A DNA stretch of 64,000 nucleotides from Pseudomonas sihuiensis. GTDB lineage: Bacteria; Pseudomonadota; Gammaproteobacteria; Pseudomonadales; Pseudomonadaceae. A program made the translations under genes and the position numbers. Shown here piece by piece: positions 9,105-23,242 of this stretch. Numbering within the stretch: position 1 is the stretch's first letter; each line of letters starts with the position of its first letter. Under the pieces are notes generated by a model. It worked only from the letters and a program-made list of their open reading frames with translations. It searched no databases and was not told the DNA's origin. The stretch spans positions 2,666,001 to 2,730,000 of the forward strand of contig NZ_LT629797.1 of assembly GCF_900106015.1 (NCBI RefSeq), in the 5' to 3' direction.

Positions 9105-10282
9105 AACTGGACGCGAACCGCTTGCGCGCTGCGCAGCGCCTTGGCGCGAGCAGCCTCGATGGACTCGTCACGCGCCAGGGCCACACCCATGCGGCGCTGG
9201 CCTTTGACTTCGGGTTTGCCGAACAGGCGCAGCGCCGTGTCTTGCTCGCTCAGCGCGGCGCCAAGGTTGGCGAAGCTGGCCTGCTGCGAATTGCCCTCCA
9301 CCAGAATCACCGCCGACGCCGACGGCCCCATCTGGCGGATCACTGGAATCGGCAGGCCGAGAATGGCGCGGGCATGCAGGGCGAACTCGGACAGCTCTTG
9401 GGAGATCAGCGTCACCAGGCCGGTGTCGTGCGGGCGCGGCGAGACTTCGCTGAACCATACCTGGTCGCCCTTGACGAACAGCTCGACGCCGAACAGGCCA
9501 CGTCCGCCCAGCGCCTCGGTCACCGCCAGCGCCACGCGCTCGGACTCGGCCAGCGCCTTCGGGCTCATCGGCTGCGGCTGCCACGACTCCTGATAGTCAC
9601 CATTCTCCTGGCGGTGACCAATCGGCGCGCAGAAGCTGGTGCCACCGACATGACGTACGGTGAGCAGGGTGATTTCGTAGTCGAAGTCGATGAAGCCCTC
9701 GACGATCACCCGCCCCTTGCCGGCACGCCCTCCTTCCTGGGCGTAGTCCCAGGCGCGCTGCAGGTCGGCGTCGCTCTTGAGCACGCTCTGGCCCTTGCCG
9801 GAAGAGCTCATGATCGGCTTGACCACGCAGGGGTAGCCGACGGACTTCACCGCTGCGGCGTAGTCCTCGAAGGTGTCGGAGAAATGGTACGGCGAGGTGG
9901 GCAGGCCCAGCTCCTCGGCCGCCAGACGACGAATGCCTTCGCGGTTCATGGTCAGTTGCGCGGCACGCGCGGTCGGCACCACGTTGAAGCCTTCGGCCTC
10001 CAGCTCGACCAGGGTGGCAGTGGCGATGGCTTCAATTTCCGGGACGATGTAGTGCGGCTGCTCCTTCTCGATCACTGCACGCAACGCTGCGCCATCGAGC
10101 ATGTCGATGACGTGGCTACGATGTGCCACCTGCATGGCCGGCGCATTGGCGTAACGGTCGACACCGATGACTTCGCAGCCCAGGCGCTGCAACTCGATCA
10201 CCACTTCCTTGCCGAGCTCGCCGCAGCCACACAGCAGCACACGGGTCGCGGAGGACGACAGAGGGGTTCCAATACGGGGCAT
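9101..10282 (-). CDS. purT: Formate-dependent phosphoribosylglycinamide formyltransferase
   Basis: This 393-residue ATP-grasp enzyme starts [27 protein letters not shown]. It carries [13 protein letters not shown] (ATP loop), [17 protein letters not shown] and [12 protein letters not shown]. PurT makes formyl-GAR from GAR, ATP and formate in purine synthesis. It is the first gene of a short minus-strand unit with the SGNH hydrolase, and the DUF1289 gene lies 21 bases upstream of its start. Confidence 0.98.
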   Translation of the reverse strand: MPRIGTPLSSSATRVLLCGCGELGKEVVIELQRLGCEVIGVDRYANAPAMQVAHRSHVIDMLDGAALRAVIEKEQPHYIVPEIEAIATATLVELEAEGFNVVPTARAAQLTMNREGIRRLAAEELGLPTSPYHFSDTFEDYAAAVKSVGYPCVVKPIMSSSGKGQSVLKSDADLQRAWDYAQEGGRAGKGRVIVEGFIDFDYEITLLTVRHVGGTSFCAPIGHRQENGDYQESWQPQPMSPKALAESERVALAVTEALGGRGLFGVELFVKGDQVWFSEVSPRPHDTGLVTLISQELSEFALHARAILGLPIPVIRQMGPSASAVILVEGNSQQASFANLGAALSEQDTALRLFGKPEVKGQRRMGVALARDESIEAARAKALRSAQAVRVQL

Positions 10283-10303
10283 GAGTGTTCCTCGAACAGT
10301 GAA

Positions 10304-10504
10304 TCAGGAAGAAGTCATTAGCAGACCCGAAGCGCGGGCGCGCTCCAGGCAAAGTTGCAGCACCTCACGGCGCTCGGCATTGTCCATGCGGCCCCAGCGG
10401 GTGATTTCGGCGACGGTGCGCTGACAACCGATGCAGACATCCTGCTCGTCCAGCGCGCAGACATGCACGCAGGGCGAACGCACCGGCTTTTCTACATCAT
10501 TCAT
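10304..10504 (-). CDS. DUF1289 small cysteine-rich protein
   Basis: This 66-residue protein contains [28 protein letters not shown], the Cys-x3-Cys ... Cys-x2-Cys pattern of DUF1289 (Fe-S or zinc binding presumed). I start it at MNDVEKPV (ATG 10504), overlapping the stop of the upstream gamma-carbonic-anhydrase gene by 8 bases, which implies coupled translation. Function unknown; the gene is short and conserved in Pseudomonas beside purT. Confidence 0.8.
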   Translation of the reverse strand: MNDVEKPVRSPCVHVCALDEQDVCIGCQRTVAEITRWGRMDNAERREVLQLCLERARASGLLMTSS

Positions 10505-11024
10505 CGTCATCAGGTACCAGGTCACGAGAATAGCGCTGCGCATTATGAACGTAATGAGCGGCACTGGCCTCCAGCATCTTCTTCTGCGCCTCGGTCAGTT
10601 CGCGCACCACCTTGCCGGGGCTGCCCATGACCAGGCTGCCATCGGGGATCACCTTGCCCTCGGGGATCAGGCTGTTGGCGCCGATGATGCAGTACTTGCC
10701 GATCTTGGCGCCGTTGAGGATCACCGCGTTGATGCCGATCAGGCTGTAATCATCCACCGTGCAGCCGTGCATCATCACGTTGTGGCCGACGGTGACGCCC
10801 TTGCCCAGGGTCAGCGGAAAACCCATGTCGGTATGCATGACGCTGCCGTCCTGCACATTGCTGTTCTCGCCGATATGGATCAGTTCATTATCGCCGCGCA
10901 GCACGGCACCGAACCAGACGCTGGCACCGGCCTCCAGGCGAACCTTGCCGATCAGATCGGCGCTTGGCGCGACCCAGCTCTCGGGATGGGCGTCGACACG
11001 GGAGCTTCCCAGGCGGTATTTCAT
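10497..11024 (-). CDS. Gamma-carbonic anhydrase-like hexapeptide protein
   Basis: This 175-residue left-handed beta-helix protein has repeated hexapeptides ([39 protein letters not shown]). The histidines fit the metal-binding positions of gamma-carbonic anhydrases (YrdA/CaiE group). Catalytic activity is not certain in this subfamily. It overlaps the DUF1289 gene and lies 21 bases downstream of the Nudix gene, suggesting a four- or five-gene minus-strand operon ending in purT and the SGNH hydrolase. Confidence 0.88.
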   Translation of the reverse strand: MKYRLGSSRVDAHPESWVAPSADLIGKVRLEAGASVWFGAVLRGDNELIHIGENSNVQDGSVMHTDMGFPLTLGKGVTVGHNVMMHGCTVDDYSLIGINAVILNGAKIGKYCIIGANSLIPEGKVIPDGSLVMGSPGKVVRELTEAQKKMLEASAAHYVHNAQRYSRDLVPDDDE

Positions 11025-11045
11025 GCTCGTCAGTCCTCGGCGCTA

Positions 11046-11657
11046 TCAGCGCAGGTGTATGAAGTGTTCGGGTGGCTGGTGCAGGGCGATCTGCGCATCG
11101 TCGAAGATCAGGTTGACCAGCTCCACCACCATGATCGCGGTCAGGCCCCAGATGCGGTATTCGCCATAGGTGTAGGACGGCACATACCAGCTCTGCCCGA
11201 GGTAGTCGATACGATGGGTCACTTCGCGCGGGTCGCTGCGGAAGAACTCCAGCGGCACCGAAAATACCGAGGCAATCTCCGCATCATTGGCCTTGTATTC
11301 GACGTAATCAGGCACCAACCCGACGTAGGGCGTGACCTGAATGCCGTGTCGCGACACCAGGCTGCTGAGCGGCCCGACCACCTCGACCAGTCCCGGCGGC
11401 AGACCGATCTCCTCCTCGGCCTCACGCAGCGCGGTATCCACCAGATCGCGATCTTCAGGGTCGCGCCGGCCACCAGGAAAGGCAACCTCGCCGCCGTGGG
11501 TCGACAAACCGCTGGCGCGCAGAGTCAACACCAGCTCAGGTTCATCACTGCGGGTAATCGGGACCAGCACGGCCGCCTCGGGGAAGCTGCGCTCGGTCTC
11601 CAGAGGACGCGGGCTGTAGCCGCGCACACGATGGAGCAACTCGTCCAGCATGGGCAT
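11046..11657 (-). CDS. Nudix hydrolase, CoA pyrophosphatase type
   Basis: This protein of about 203 residues combines LTLRASGLSTHGGEVAFPGGRR with the Nudix box PEDRDLVDTALREAEEEIGL. This is the pairing typical of the UPF0035/NudL group that cleaves CoA to phosphopantetheine and adenosine 3',5'-bisphosphate. Start could be MPMLDELL (11657) or two codons later. It is divergent from a second Nudix gene 143 bases away, so two Nudix enzymes share one promoter region. Confidence 0.85.
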   Translation of the reverse strand: MPMLDELLHRVRGYSPRPLETERSFPEAAVLVPITRSDEPELVLTLRASGLSTHGGEVAFPGGRRDPEDRDLVDTALREAEEEIGLPPGLVEVVGPLSSLVSRHGIQVTPYVGLVPDYVEYKANDAEIASVFSVPLEFFRSDPREVTHRIDYLGQSWYVPSYTYGEYRIWGLTAIMVVELVNLIFDDAQIALHQPPEHFIHLR

Positions 11658-11800
11658 ACTCGGAGTCTTGTTTTGCCAGGCATCATGGCATGAAAGCAGC
11701 CGGCCGCCCAACCCCGGCGACAGGACAAGCCGACCTCGATGCCAGGCTTGCCGGCCAAGACGCAGGCCGCCAAGATAGTCCCAGACAAAGAGGAACGGGC

Positions 11801-12355
11801 ATGAAATTCTGCAGCCAGTGCGGCAACCCCGTGACCCGCATGATCCCGGCCGGCGACAACCGCATGCGCCATGTCTGCGCTCACTGCGCCACCGTGCATT
11901 ACGAAAACCCGCGCATCGTCGCCGGCTGCCTGCCCGTATGGCGTGACCAGGTGCTGCTGTGCCGACGCGCCATCGAGCCACGCCGTGGCTATTGGACATT
12001 ACCTGCAGGCTTCATGGAAAACGGCGAGACCATCGAGCAGGCCGCCGCCCGCGAAACCCTGGAAGAGGCCTGCGCCCGCGTGCGCGATCTTAGCCTCTAT
12101 ACCCTGTTCGACCTGCCGCATATCAGCCAGGTGTACATGATGTTTCGCGCCGAGCTGGTCGATCTGGATTTCGCCGTAGGCGAAGAGAGCCTGGAGGTGC
12201 GACTGTTTGCAGAAAGCGAAATCCCCTGGTCAGAGCTGGCTTTCCCGACCATAGGCCGTACCTTAGAATGCTTCTTCGCCGACCGTCGGCAGAATCTCTT
12301 TCCGGTACGCAATGAGCCACTCGAAGCGCTGCGTGCCCATTACACACCCCGTTGA
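11801..12355 (+). CDS. Nudix hydrolase with zinc ribbon
   Basis: This 184-residue protein begins with a zinc ribbon (Cys4, Cys7, Cys26, Cys29) followed by a Nudix domain. The Nudix box is GFMENGETIEQAAARETLEEA. The layout recalls NudC NAD pyrophosphohydrolases but without the NudC SQPWPFPxS motif, so the substrate is open. AGAGG lies 8 bases before the ATG. The L,D-transpeptidase gene begins right after its stop. Confidence 0.85.
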   Translation: MKFCSQCGNPVTRMIPAGDNRMRHVCAHCATVHYENPRIVAGCLPVWRDQVLLCRRAIEPRRGYWTLPAGFMENGETIEQAAARETLEEACARVRDLSLYTLFDLPHISQVYMMFRAELVDLDFAVGEESLEVRLFAESEIPWSELAFPTIGRTLECFFADRRQNLFPVRNEPLEALRAHYTPR

Positions 12356-12363
12356 CCCTGCGG

Positions 12364-12876
12364 ATGTTCCCGATGCGTTGGTTGTTTCCCCTGCTTTGCC
12401 TGACTCTCAGCTTCAACGCCCTGGCCAGCGCCACGCCAGCGACCAGCAGCCGCACCGTGGACAAGGTGCTGGTGCTCAAGTCGGAGCGCAAACTGCATCT
12501 GCAGCAACGCGGCGAGACCATCAAGTCGTACCGCATTTCGCTGGGCAAACAGCCCAATGGCGCCAAGCAACGCGAAGGCGACCTACGCACGCCGGAAGGC
12601 TTCTACTGGATCGATTGGCGCAAGCCGAGCGACAAGTACCAGCTGTCGCTGCATATCTCCTACCCCAACGCTCGCGACCTGGCCAAGGCCAAGGAAGCCG
12701 GGGTGCCACCGGGCAGCATGATCATGATCCACGGCACGCCGCTGGATGAGGAATACCCGGAGTGGTTCTTCCACACCCTGGACTGGACAGAAGGCTGCAT
12801 CGCCATGAAGAACGACGACATGCGCGAGGTATGGAGCCTGGTCAAGGATGGAACGCTGATCGAAATCAGGCCCTGA
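12364..12876 (+). CDS. L,D-transpeptidase family protein (YkuD)
   Basis: This protein of about 170 residues has a Sec signal peptide (MRWLFPLLCLTLSFNALASA) and a YkuD domain. The domain contains MIMIHGTP and, at the active site, DWTEGCIAMKN, where the nucleophilic cysteine sits in a TEGC context rather than the usual SHGC. The family makes 3-3 cross-links in peptidoglycan or attaches lipoproteins in the periplasm. The start may be ATG 12364 or 12373. It is probably cotranscribed with the upstream Nudix gene. Confidence 0.85.
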   Translation: MFPMRWLFPLLCLTLSFNALASATPATSSRTVDKVLVLKSERKLHLQQRGETIKSYRISLGKQPNGAKQREGDLRTPEGFYWIDWRKPSDKYQLSLHISYPNARDLAKAKEAGVPPGSMIMIHGTPLDEEYPEWFFHTLDWTEGCIAMKNDDMREVWSLVKDGTLIEIRP

Positions 12877-12912
12877 GCCAAACATCGAGACAGGTGCCGA
12901 CGCACCCAACCT

Positions 12913-12972
12913 GTAGGAGCGAACCCGTGCCGCGCTGAGGCGAAAAGCTTCGCCCCGAGGCGGGGCTCCTAC
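12913..12972. repeat. REP-like palindrome
   Basis: The arms GTAGGAGC and GCTCCTAC enclose nested GC-rich palindromes (CGAAAAGCTTCG). This is the common pseudomonad repetitive extragenic palindrome. It lies in the convergent gap between the L,D-transpeptidase and the Nif3-like gene. Confidence 0.7.
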
Positions 12973-13006
12973 GAGGGGCTGCGTTGAAGGGGTTATCTGA
13001 AGCGAT

Positions 13007-13324
13007 TCAGAACTGCAGATCGGACAAACGCCAGACGTCGAAAGCCGGCGTTTCGTAGGGATGACTCTTCTTCAGTGCCTTCACGGCATCGTGGATCAAC
13101 TCGTCGGCGACGACCATTTCCACCTTCCACTCGACAACCTGCTCGATGCTGCCGACCTGACCGATAAACGGCTGGCTACCGTCCAGGGCGCGGAACTGAC
13201 CTTGGCCCAACACCTGCCAGCAGCAGTTGTCGTAAAGCCCGATGCGCCCGCCGCCGGCTGCAAACACCGCCTTTTTCACCGGCTCCAGATGGGCTTCCGG
13301 CACGTAGAAACACAGTTTGTACAT
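13007..13324 (-). CDS. Nif3/YqfO-like small protein
   Basis: This 105-residue protein (MYKLCFYVPEAHLEPVKKAV) matches the CutA-like inserted domain of YqfO/NIF3 proteins. It contains GGGRIGLYDNCCWQ and a C-terminal SHPYETPAFDVW that carries the HPYE motif. Stand-alone copies are common in Pseudomonas and their role is unknown. I start it at ATG 13324 rather than an in-frame start 14 codons upstream. Confidence 0.75.
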   Translation of the reverse strand: MYKLCFYVPEAHLEPVKKAVFAAGGGRIGLYDNCCWQVLGQGQFRALDGSQPFIGQVGSIEQVVEWKVEMVVADELIHDAVKALKKSHPYETPAFDVWRLSDLQF

Positions 13325-13480
13325 CAAGTTCTCCGCAGATGGGCAACCGAACAACAGACAAGCCATGACACCAATATGATGTCATTTCGCCATGGAGTTG
13401 TCTTGAGATCGCCCGCACAATTCCATACGCAGCATTAAAACGATTCGCTGCTTTCGACTCAGGCGACGGGCGTGGCGTTC

Positions 13481-13750
13481 TCAGCGACCGCTGAAAAAGC
13501 GCCGCCATTTGTCGGCCAGACCGGTGGCCGGCGGGCTGTGACTGCCATCGCAGTAGGGCAGGCTTGCGGATCGGCTACAGCGGCACAACAGCAGACGCTG
13601 CTCACGCTCGGGGCGCAACTCCAGAGACTGCTGACAGTCGGGTGTGCAGTTGGGCACTTCTGCGGAGTGCCCGCAGCGGCATAGGCGATGGGTTTCACCG
13701 GGTTTGACCAGGCGAACTTCGGGGAGGATGGGGAGAGGATCATCGGCCAT
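13481..13750 (-). CDS. Two-motif CDGSH iron-sulfur protein
   Basis: This 89-residue protein has two CDGSH-type cluster motifs. The second is canonical (Cys56, Cys58, Cys67, His71 in LCRCSRSASLPYCDGSH). The first (Cys24, Cys26, Cys35) has Cys39 where the ligand histidine should be. CDGSH proteins bind labile 2Fe-2S clusters and take part in redox or cluster transfer. It stands alone between the Nif3-like gene and a block of repeats. The all-cysteine first motif would change cluster redox behaviour if real. Confidence 0.8.
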   Translation of the reverse strand: MADDPLPILPEVRLVKPGETHRLCRCGHSAEVPNCTPDCQQSLELRPEREQRLLLCRCSRSASLPYCDGSHSPPATGLADKWRRFFSGR

Positions 13751-13762
13751 GGCTGGGCCTAT

Positions 13763-13826
13763 GTAGCCCGGATGAAATCCGGGTTAGTGGTGTGATGGAA
13801 ACTGCCCCGGATTGCATCCGGGCTAC
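13763..13826. repeat. Paired GTAGCCCGGAT palindromes
   Basis: GTAGCCCGGATGAAATCCGGG and CCCCGGATTGCATCCGGGCTAC form two adjacent hairpins and together an inverted pair. This repeat type is widespread in pseudomonad intergenic DNA. Confidence 0.65.
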
Positions 13827-13843
13827 GGACTCCACGATCAGCT

Positions 13844-14022
13844 CCCTCTACCATTTATGGGAGAGGGCTGGGGAGAGGGTTCGATATTGGCCATAACGCC
13901 CTCTCCCGCCCTTCGGGCACCCCGCTCCGCGCCCCGGCCTGATCGCTTCGCGATCAGGCGCTCATCGGCGCAGGAAGCAGTGCTTCCAAAGCGCGCCTCT
14001 TCGCCCCATAAATGGGAGAGGG
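13844..14022. repeat. MITE-like repeat with 18-bp inverted ends
   Basis: CCCTCTACCATTTATGGG (13844-13861) is inverted as CCCATAAATGGGAGAGGG at the right end (14005-14022) with one mismatch. Internal palindromes (CCTGATCGCTTCGCGATCAGG region) and repeated GGGAGAGGG blocks lie between. It contains no gene and sits directly downstream of purL. It looks like a small non-autonomous repeat. No target duplication was recognised. Confidence 0.5.
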
Positions 14023-14050
14023 TCATCAGAAGGCCGCTACGCGGCCGCTT

Positions 14051-19581
<5,531 letters not shown>

Positions 19582-19585
19582 GCGG

Positions 19586-20053
19586 TCAGAGCAAACTCTG
19601 ACTCCCCACCGCACAGCGGCTGATCGCCTGCCGCGCCTGTGGCAAGCCTTTGAGGCGCGTGGCGCACTGCGCCTGACTCGATATCCGCTCGACCTGCAGA
19701 TTGGCCTGCTCGTCGATGCTGATCAGATAGGGATGGTTGTAACGCGCACGGTCGTTCCAGGCGCTGAAGCGCTGGGTGCTGAACACGCAGCGATAGTCCA
19801 GATGCCCGGTAAAGCCCTGAAAACGATCACGCATGAAGATGTGGTGATAACGCTGCCAGTCGCGATCACGCTGACCGATACGCACGGCCTCCTGACACTC
19901 TTCGAGCGTGGTGATCTGCGGCTCGTGCAGAAAAATGCTCTGCGCCAGGTTGGAGCCGCCCAACTGCACGCTGGCGACCAGATACACCTCTGACTGACCA
20001 GCGAACGCAGGCGCCGCCAGGAGCGCCAGAAGACTCAACATCCGTTTATTCAT
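19586..20053 (-). CDS. Secreted protein of unknown function
   Basis: This 155-residue protein has a clear signal peptide (MNKRMLSLLALLAAPAFA) and a mature part with three cysteines. The family is not recognised. AGGGA lies 7 bases before the ATG at 20053, which decides the start over an ATG two codons earlier. It is convergent with mltF (4-base gap) and follows tadA by 21 bases, so it is probably in the tadA transcript. Pseudomonas species carry a gene in this position between mltF and tadA. Confidence 0.7.
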   Translation of the reverse strand: MNKRMLSLLALLAAPAFAGQSEVYLVASVQLGGSNLAQSIFLHEPQITTLEECQEAVRIGQRDRDWQRYHHIFMRDRFQGFTGHLDYRCVFSTQRFSAWNDRARYNHPYLISIDEQANLQVERISSQAQCATRLKGLPQARQAISRCAVGSQSLL

Positions 20054-20074
20054 GCTCATTCCCTGTAATAACGC

Positions 20075-20551
20075 TCAGCCTCGCCGAGCCTTGAAGAAAT
20101 CTTTCAGCAGCGCCCCGCTCTCCTCGGCCAGCAAGCCACCCTCCACCCGCACGCGGTGGTTGAGAAAGCCCTGGTCGAAGAATTGCCCCTGACTGATCGC
20201 CACTCCCGCACGCGGCTCGCTGGCGGCGTAAACCACACGAGCGATGCGTGCATGCACGATCAAACCCGCGCACATGCTGCAGGGCTCCAGCGTGACGTAG
20301 AGAGTGCTGCCTGGCAGTCGATAGTTCTGCACACTTTCCGCTGCCGCGCGGATCGCCACCATCTCGGCATGGGCGCTGGGGTCGTGACGCAGAATCGGGC
20401 AGTTGAAGCCCTGCCCGACCACTTCGCCATCCTGCACCAGCACGGCGCCGACCGGCACCTCGCCCTGCTCCGCGCCCAGGCGTGCCTGCGCCAGCGCCAG
20501 GCGCATGAAGTGCTCGTCACGCGAGCGGTCGATGATCTGCGGTCGTTTCAT
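20075..20551 (-). CDS. tadA: tRNA-specific adenosine deaminase TadA
   Basis: This 158-residue cytidine-deaminase-fold protein has the zinc site His61, Cys91, Cys94 and the proton-shuttle Glu63 (SAHAEMVAIR, LEPCSMCAG). TadA converts A34 to inosine in tRNA-Arg(ACG). It lies between the multicopper oxidase gene and a small secreted protein gene, as in other Pseudomonas downstream of guaA. Confidence 0.97.
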   Translation of the reverse strand: MKRPQIIDRSRDEHFMRLALAQARLGAEQGEVPVGAVLVQDGEVVGQGFNCPILRHDPSAHAEMVAIRAAAESVQNYRLPGSTLYVTLEPCSMCAGLIVHARIARVVYAASEPRAGVAISQGQFFDQGFLNHRVRVEGGLLAEESGALLKDFFKARRG

Positions 20552-20606
20552 TGCATCAATCCGAAGGGTGACCGCCTGCCAGGCGGACCTGAAAACGGCG
20601 CCTACC

Positions 20607-21980
20607 CTACACCACTTCGATGGCCGCCATCAGCCCCGTTTCCATATGGTCGATCACGTGGCAATGGAACATCCACACACCAGGATTATCGGCAACGAAG
20701 GCGATGCGCGCGGTCTCGTTCTTGCCCAGCAGATAGGTGTCGGTGAAATATGGAATGATCTTGCGCCGGTCCGAGCTCAGCACCTTGAAGGTCATGCCGT
20801 GCAGATGGACCGGATGCTGATACTGCGCCATGTTGCGCAGCACGAAAACGTAGTGGCCGTCTTTCTTCAACGTGGCGATCGGACGATCGGCGCAGGTCTT
20901 GTCATTGATGTCCCAGGCCTGGCCGTTGATCTGCCAGTACTTGTAGCGACCGGCGGCCTCATCGGCAGGCGAAGCCAGCGCGGCGGCCCACTCGAAGTTG
21001 AAACGCAGCGTCTCGGCGCGGGCCAGGTCCGGTTCGGCGACGGGGTTGGCCGGCAGAGGCGGTGGCCAGTCGCCTGCGACTTCGCTACTGGCGACACCTT
21101 TCAGGGTGGCCAGGCGCAGCGGCCCGTTGCGTAGCGACAATTCCTCGCCGGCTGCCGGCACCTTCAGCGCCAGGTCGATGCGCATGCCAGGCCCCAGCCA
21201 GTATTCCTTACCCAGCGGCCGCGGCTGCACCGGATTGCCGTCCAGGGCATAGATGCGCGCCTCCCCGCCCGGCAGGTTGAGACGGTAGGTGATGGTATTG
21301 TCGACATTGATCAGGCGCAGGCGCACCACCTGCCCTTCCGGCAGTTCGAGCGTTGGATTCGGCTCACCATTGATGGTCGTCAGCCGCCCGCGAGTTCCCT
21401 CGCGCGCTGCCTGACGCGGCACTAGAAAGTCGGTGAAGGCGCCCTGCTCGTCGATATGCCAGGTCTTCAGGCTTAGCGTGCGCTCATGGAGGAAGCCCGT
21501 CGGCTCACGCTCCTCGATGATCAGCGGCCCGACCAGGCCGCGCCCCAGTTGCTCGGCGCTGGTGGTGTGCGGGTGATACCAGAAGCTGCCGGCGTCATGG
21601 CAGATGAAGTCGTAGTCGAAGTATTCACCCGGCAGCACCGGCGCCTGGGAGACGTAGGGCACGCCGTCCATCTCCAGCGGCAGACGAATGCCATGCCAGT
21701 GGATGGTGCTCTGCTGCTCCAGCTTGTTGATGAAGCGCACCCGCAGGCGCTCGCCCTGGCGGCAGCGCAACTCGAACCCGGGCGCCTGGCCGCCATAGCC
21801 CCAGGCCGGCGTCACATGTCCCGGCACCAGCTCAAGATCCAGCGGCGCGGCGATCAGCTCGTAGTCATGGGTCGCCACATTCTCCGGGCGCCCGAGCCAA
21901 TAACGCACACCACCAGCGCCCAGACCGGCAACACCCAGGCCAGCCAGACCGGCGAGCACCTGTCTACGGGTAAACGACAT
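20607..21980 (-). CDS. Tat-exported multicopper oxidase
   Basis: This protein of about 457 residues has a twin-arginine signal (SFTRRQVLAGLAGLG). The copper sites are HWHG (94-97), FWYHPHT (134-139), HPVHLHG and the C-terminal HCHVIDHMETGLM with an axial methionine. It should oxidise a phenolic or metal substrate in the periplasm using oxygen. It lacks the Met-rich repeats of CopA. GAGGATGAAG ahead of ATG 21980 favours that start. In related genomes it lies just downstream of guaA; here 4.6 kb of other genes and an island boundary intervene. Confidence 0.88.
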   Translation of the reverse strand: MSFTRRQVLAGLAGLGVAGLGAGGVRYWLGRPENVATHDYELIAAPLDLELVPGHVTPAWGYGGQAPGFELRCRQGERLRVRFINKLEQQSTIHWHGIRLPLEMDGVPYVSQAPVLPGEYFDYDFICHDAGSFWYHPHTTSAEQLGRGLVGPLIIEEREPTGFLHERTLSLKTWHIDEQGAFTDFLVPRQAAREGTRGRLTTINGEPNPTLELPEGQVVRLRLINVDNTITYRLNLPGGEARIYALDGNPVQPRPLGKEYWLGPGMRIDLALKVPAAGEELSLRNGPLRLATLKGVASSEVAGDWPPPLPANPVAEPDLARAETLRFNFEWAAALASPADEAAGRYKYWQINGQAWDINDKTCADRPIATLKKDGHYVFVLRNMAQYQHPVHLHGMTFKVLSSDRRKIIPYFTDTYLLGKNETARIAFVADNPGVWMFHCHVIDHMETGLMAAIEVV

Positions 21981-22175
21981 CTTCATCCTCGACGCTTCCA
22001 AGGGGCATACCCAATCGCACTATCTTCTCATTTTCATGCAGAGGGAGACGAGCCTGGCCAAGGGGCTTATTGCCGCAGGTGAATGCGCAGAATGTCACAG
22101 GCGACCGCGACCACCCTCACCTCCTGCCAACGCCTCGGTAGAATGGGCGCCCACTAAGGGGGATATCGGTACGAC

Positions 22176-22640
22176 ATGGATTGGTTCGAATTGGCAATGA
22201 GCCTCGCAATTACACTGCTTACCCCATTGCTTCTGCTCTTCTGGGTGGTACTGATGGCAGGCATCGGCCAATGGCTATACGAGGGCGCACGCAACCTAGG
22301 CCGTCCTCATAGCCTGGTCGAGGCCCGGATCATCGATCAACGTCAGATCGATACACGCATTCGCGGCAACCGCATCAGCTGGATCGGCATACGAACCATC
22401 TACAGGCTGCGCTATGAGTACGCTGGCCAGACGTATGAAATCGAGTACCTGGTCCGAGACGAAGCGCAGGTCATGCTCGACAAGGATGCGGGTACCTTCA
22501 ACCTTTACGTCCCCCACGACCGGCCTGCTCATGCGCAAGCGGAACACCACCCAAGCCAACTCATTTACGGGCTCATACTGGTTGGTGCGATGGCCTACGG
22601 CAGCTGGCTGACAGCGCCCTTTCTTGTGTTCTGGCAATAG
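22176..22640 (+). CDS. Unknown membrane protein, DUF3592-like topology
   Basis: This 154-residue protein has a long N-terminal hydrophobic region (residues 8-32) and a central beta-rich soluble stretch with IYRLRYEYAGQTYEIEYLV. A C-terminal membrane segment follows (LIYGLILVGAMAYGSWL). The layout of helix, beta domain and helix recalls DUF3592 proteins, but I cannot place it firmly. It is followed after 2 bases by a second unknown membrane protein, so the two are very likely a functional pair. Confidence 0.65.
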   Translation: MDWFELAMSLAITLLTPLLLLFWVVLMAGIGQWLYEGARNLGRPHSLVEARIIDQRQIDTRIRGNRISWIGIRTIYRLRYEYAGQTYEIEYLVRDEAQVMLDKDAGTFNLYVPHDRPAHAQAEHHPSQLIYGLILVGAMAYGSWLTAPFLVFWQ

Positions 22641-22642
22641 TC

Positions 22643-23152
22643 ATGGAAATCATTTTCTTCACGCTCCTGCTGGTGGTCGGAGGGCTGTTATGGCTCGGCT
22701 TGATCGCCATTGCGCTGGGAGCCTACTACCTGCTCGGGCGCCTCATACTGAAAAGCATGAGGCAGGCATTTCTCCGACCTGGCACCGCCCAGATTACCGC
22801 CTATGAAATCTGGACCCCGGACCTGAAGGAAGACGACGCGGAAGATGCCCGACCGTTGATCCGCCTGGAACTGGACTGCGAACGACACGGCCAGCATTTC
22901 AGGCTCAACCTGGGCCCGCTGACATGCCAGGAGCTTTTTGCAGCACTCGATCAACCGGTGCATCGCGCTGCCTGCTGGATGACCAGCGAAGACTGGCAAC
23001 AGTTGCTGCAGGGACGCTGGATTACAGTCGCCTGCGACCCCGGGCGAACCGAGGCGATCCTGACCAGCCAGGTACGTGCCAAGCGCGAGATGCTGGTTGC
23101 GGCACTGCTCGCGCTTGGCACAATCGTTTTACTGGCACTGCTGCAGACATGA
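22643..23152 (+). CDS. Unknown membrane protein, partner of upstream gene
   Basis: This 169-residue protein has two N-terminal membrane segments (residues 3-35 region), a soluble middle (RLELDCERHGQHFRLNLGPL, WMTSEDWQQLLQGRWITVACDPGR) and a C-terminal membrane helix. No family was recognised. Its start lies 2 bases after the preceding gene and a strong terminator overlaps its stop, so the two form a closed transcription unit. Confidence 0.6.
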   Translation: MEIIFFTLLLVVGGLLWLGLIAIALGAYYLLGRLILKSMRQAFLRPGTAQITAYEIWTPDLKEDDAEDARPLIRLELDCERHGQHFRLNLGPLTCQELFAALDQPVHRAACWMTSEDWQQLLQGRWITVACDPGRTEAILTSQVRAKREMLVAALLALGTIVLLALLQT

Positions 23153-23179
23153 AAAAACCGGCCGAAGCCGGTTTTTTCA
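23151..23179. terminator. Bidirectional hairpin terminator
   Basis: GAAAAAACCGGC pairs perfectly with GCCGGTTTTTTC around a CGAA loop. It serves the plus-strand membrane pair and the converging TonB receptor gene. Confidence 0.9.
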
Positions 23180-23242
23180 TTGAGCCCTGGAGCCAATGCC
23201 AACCAATGGAACCTGACCGCCCCCCAGGGCACTTGGGCCGAC

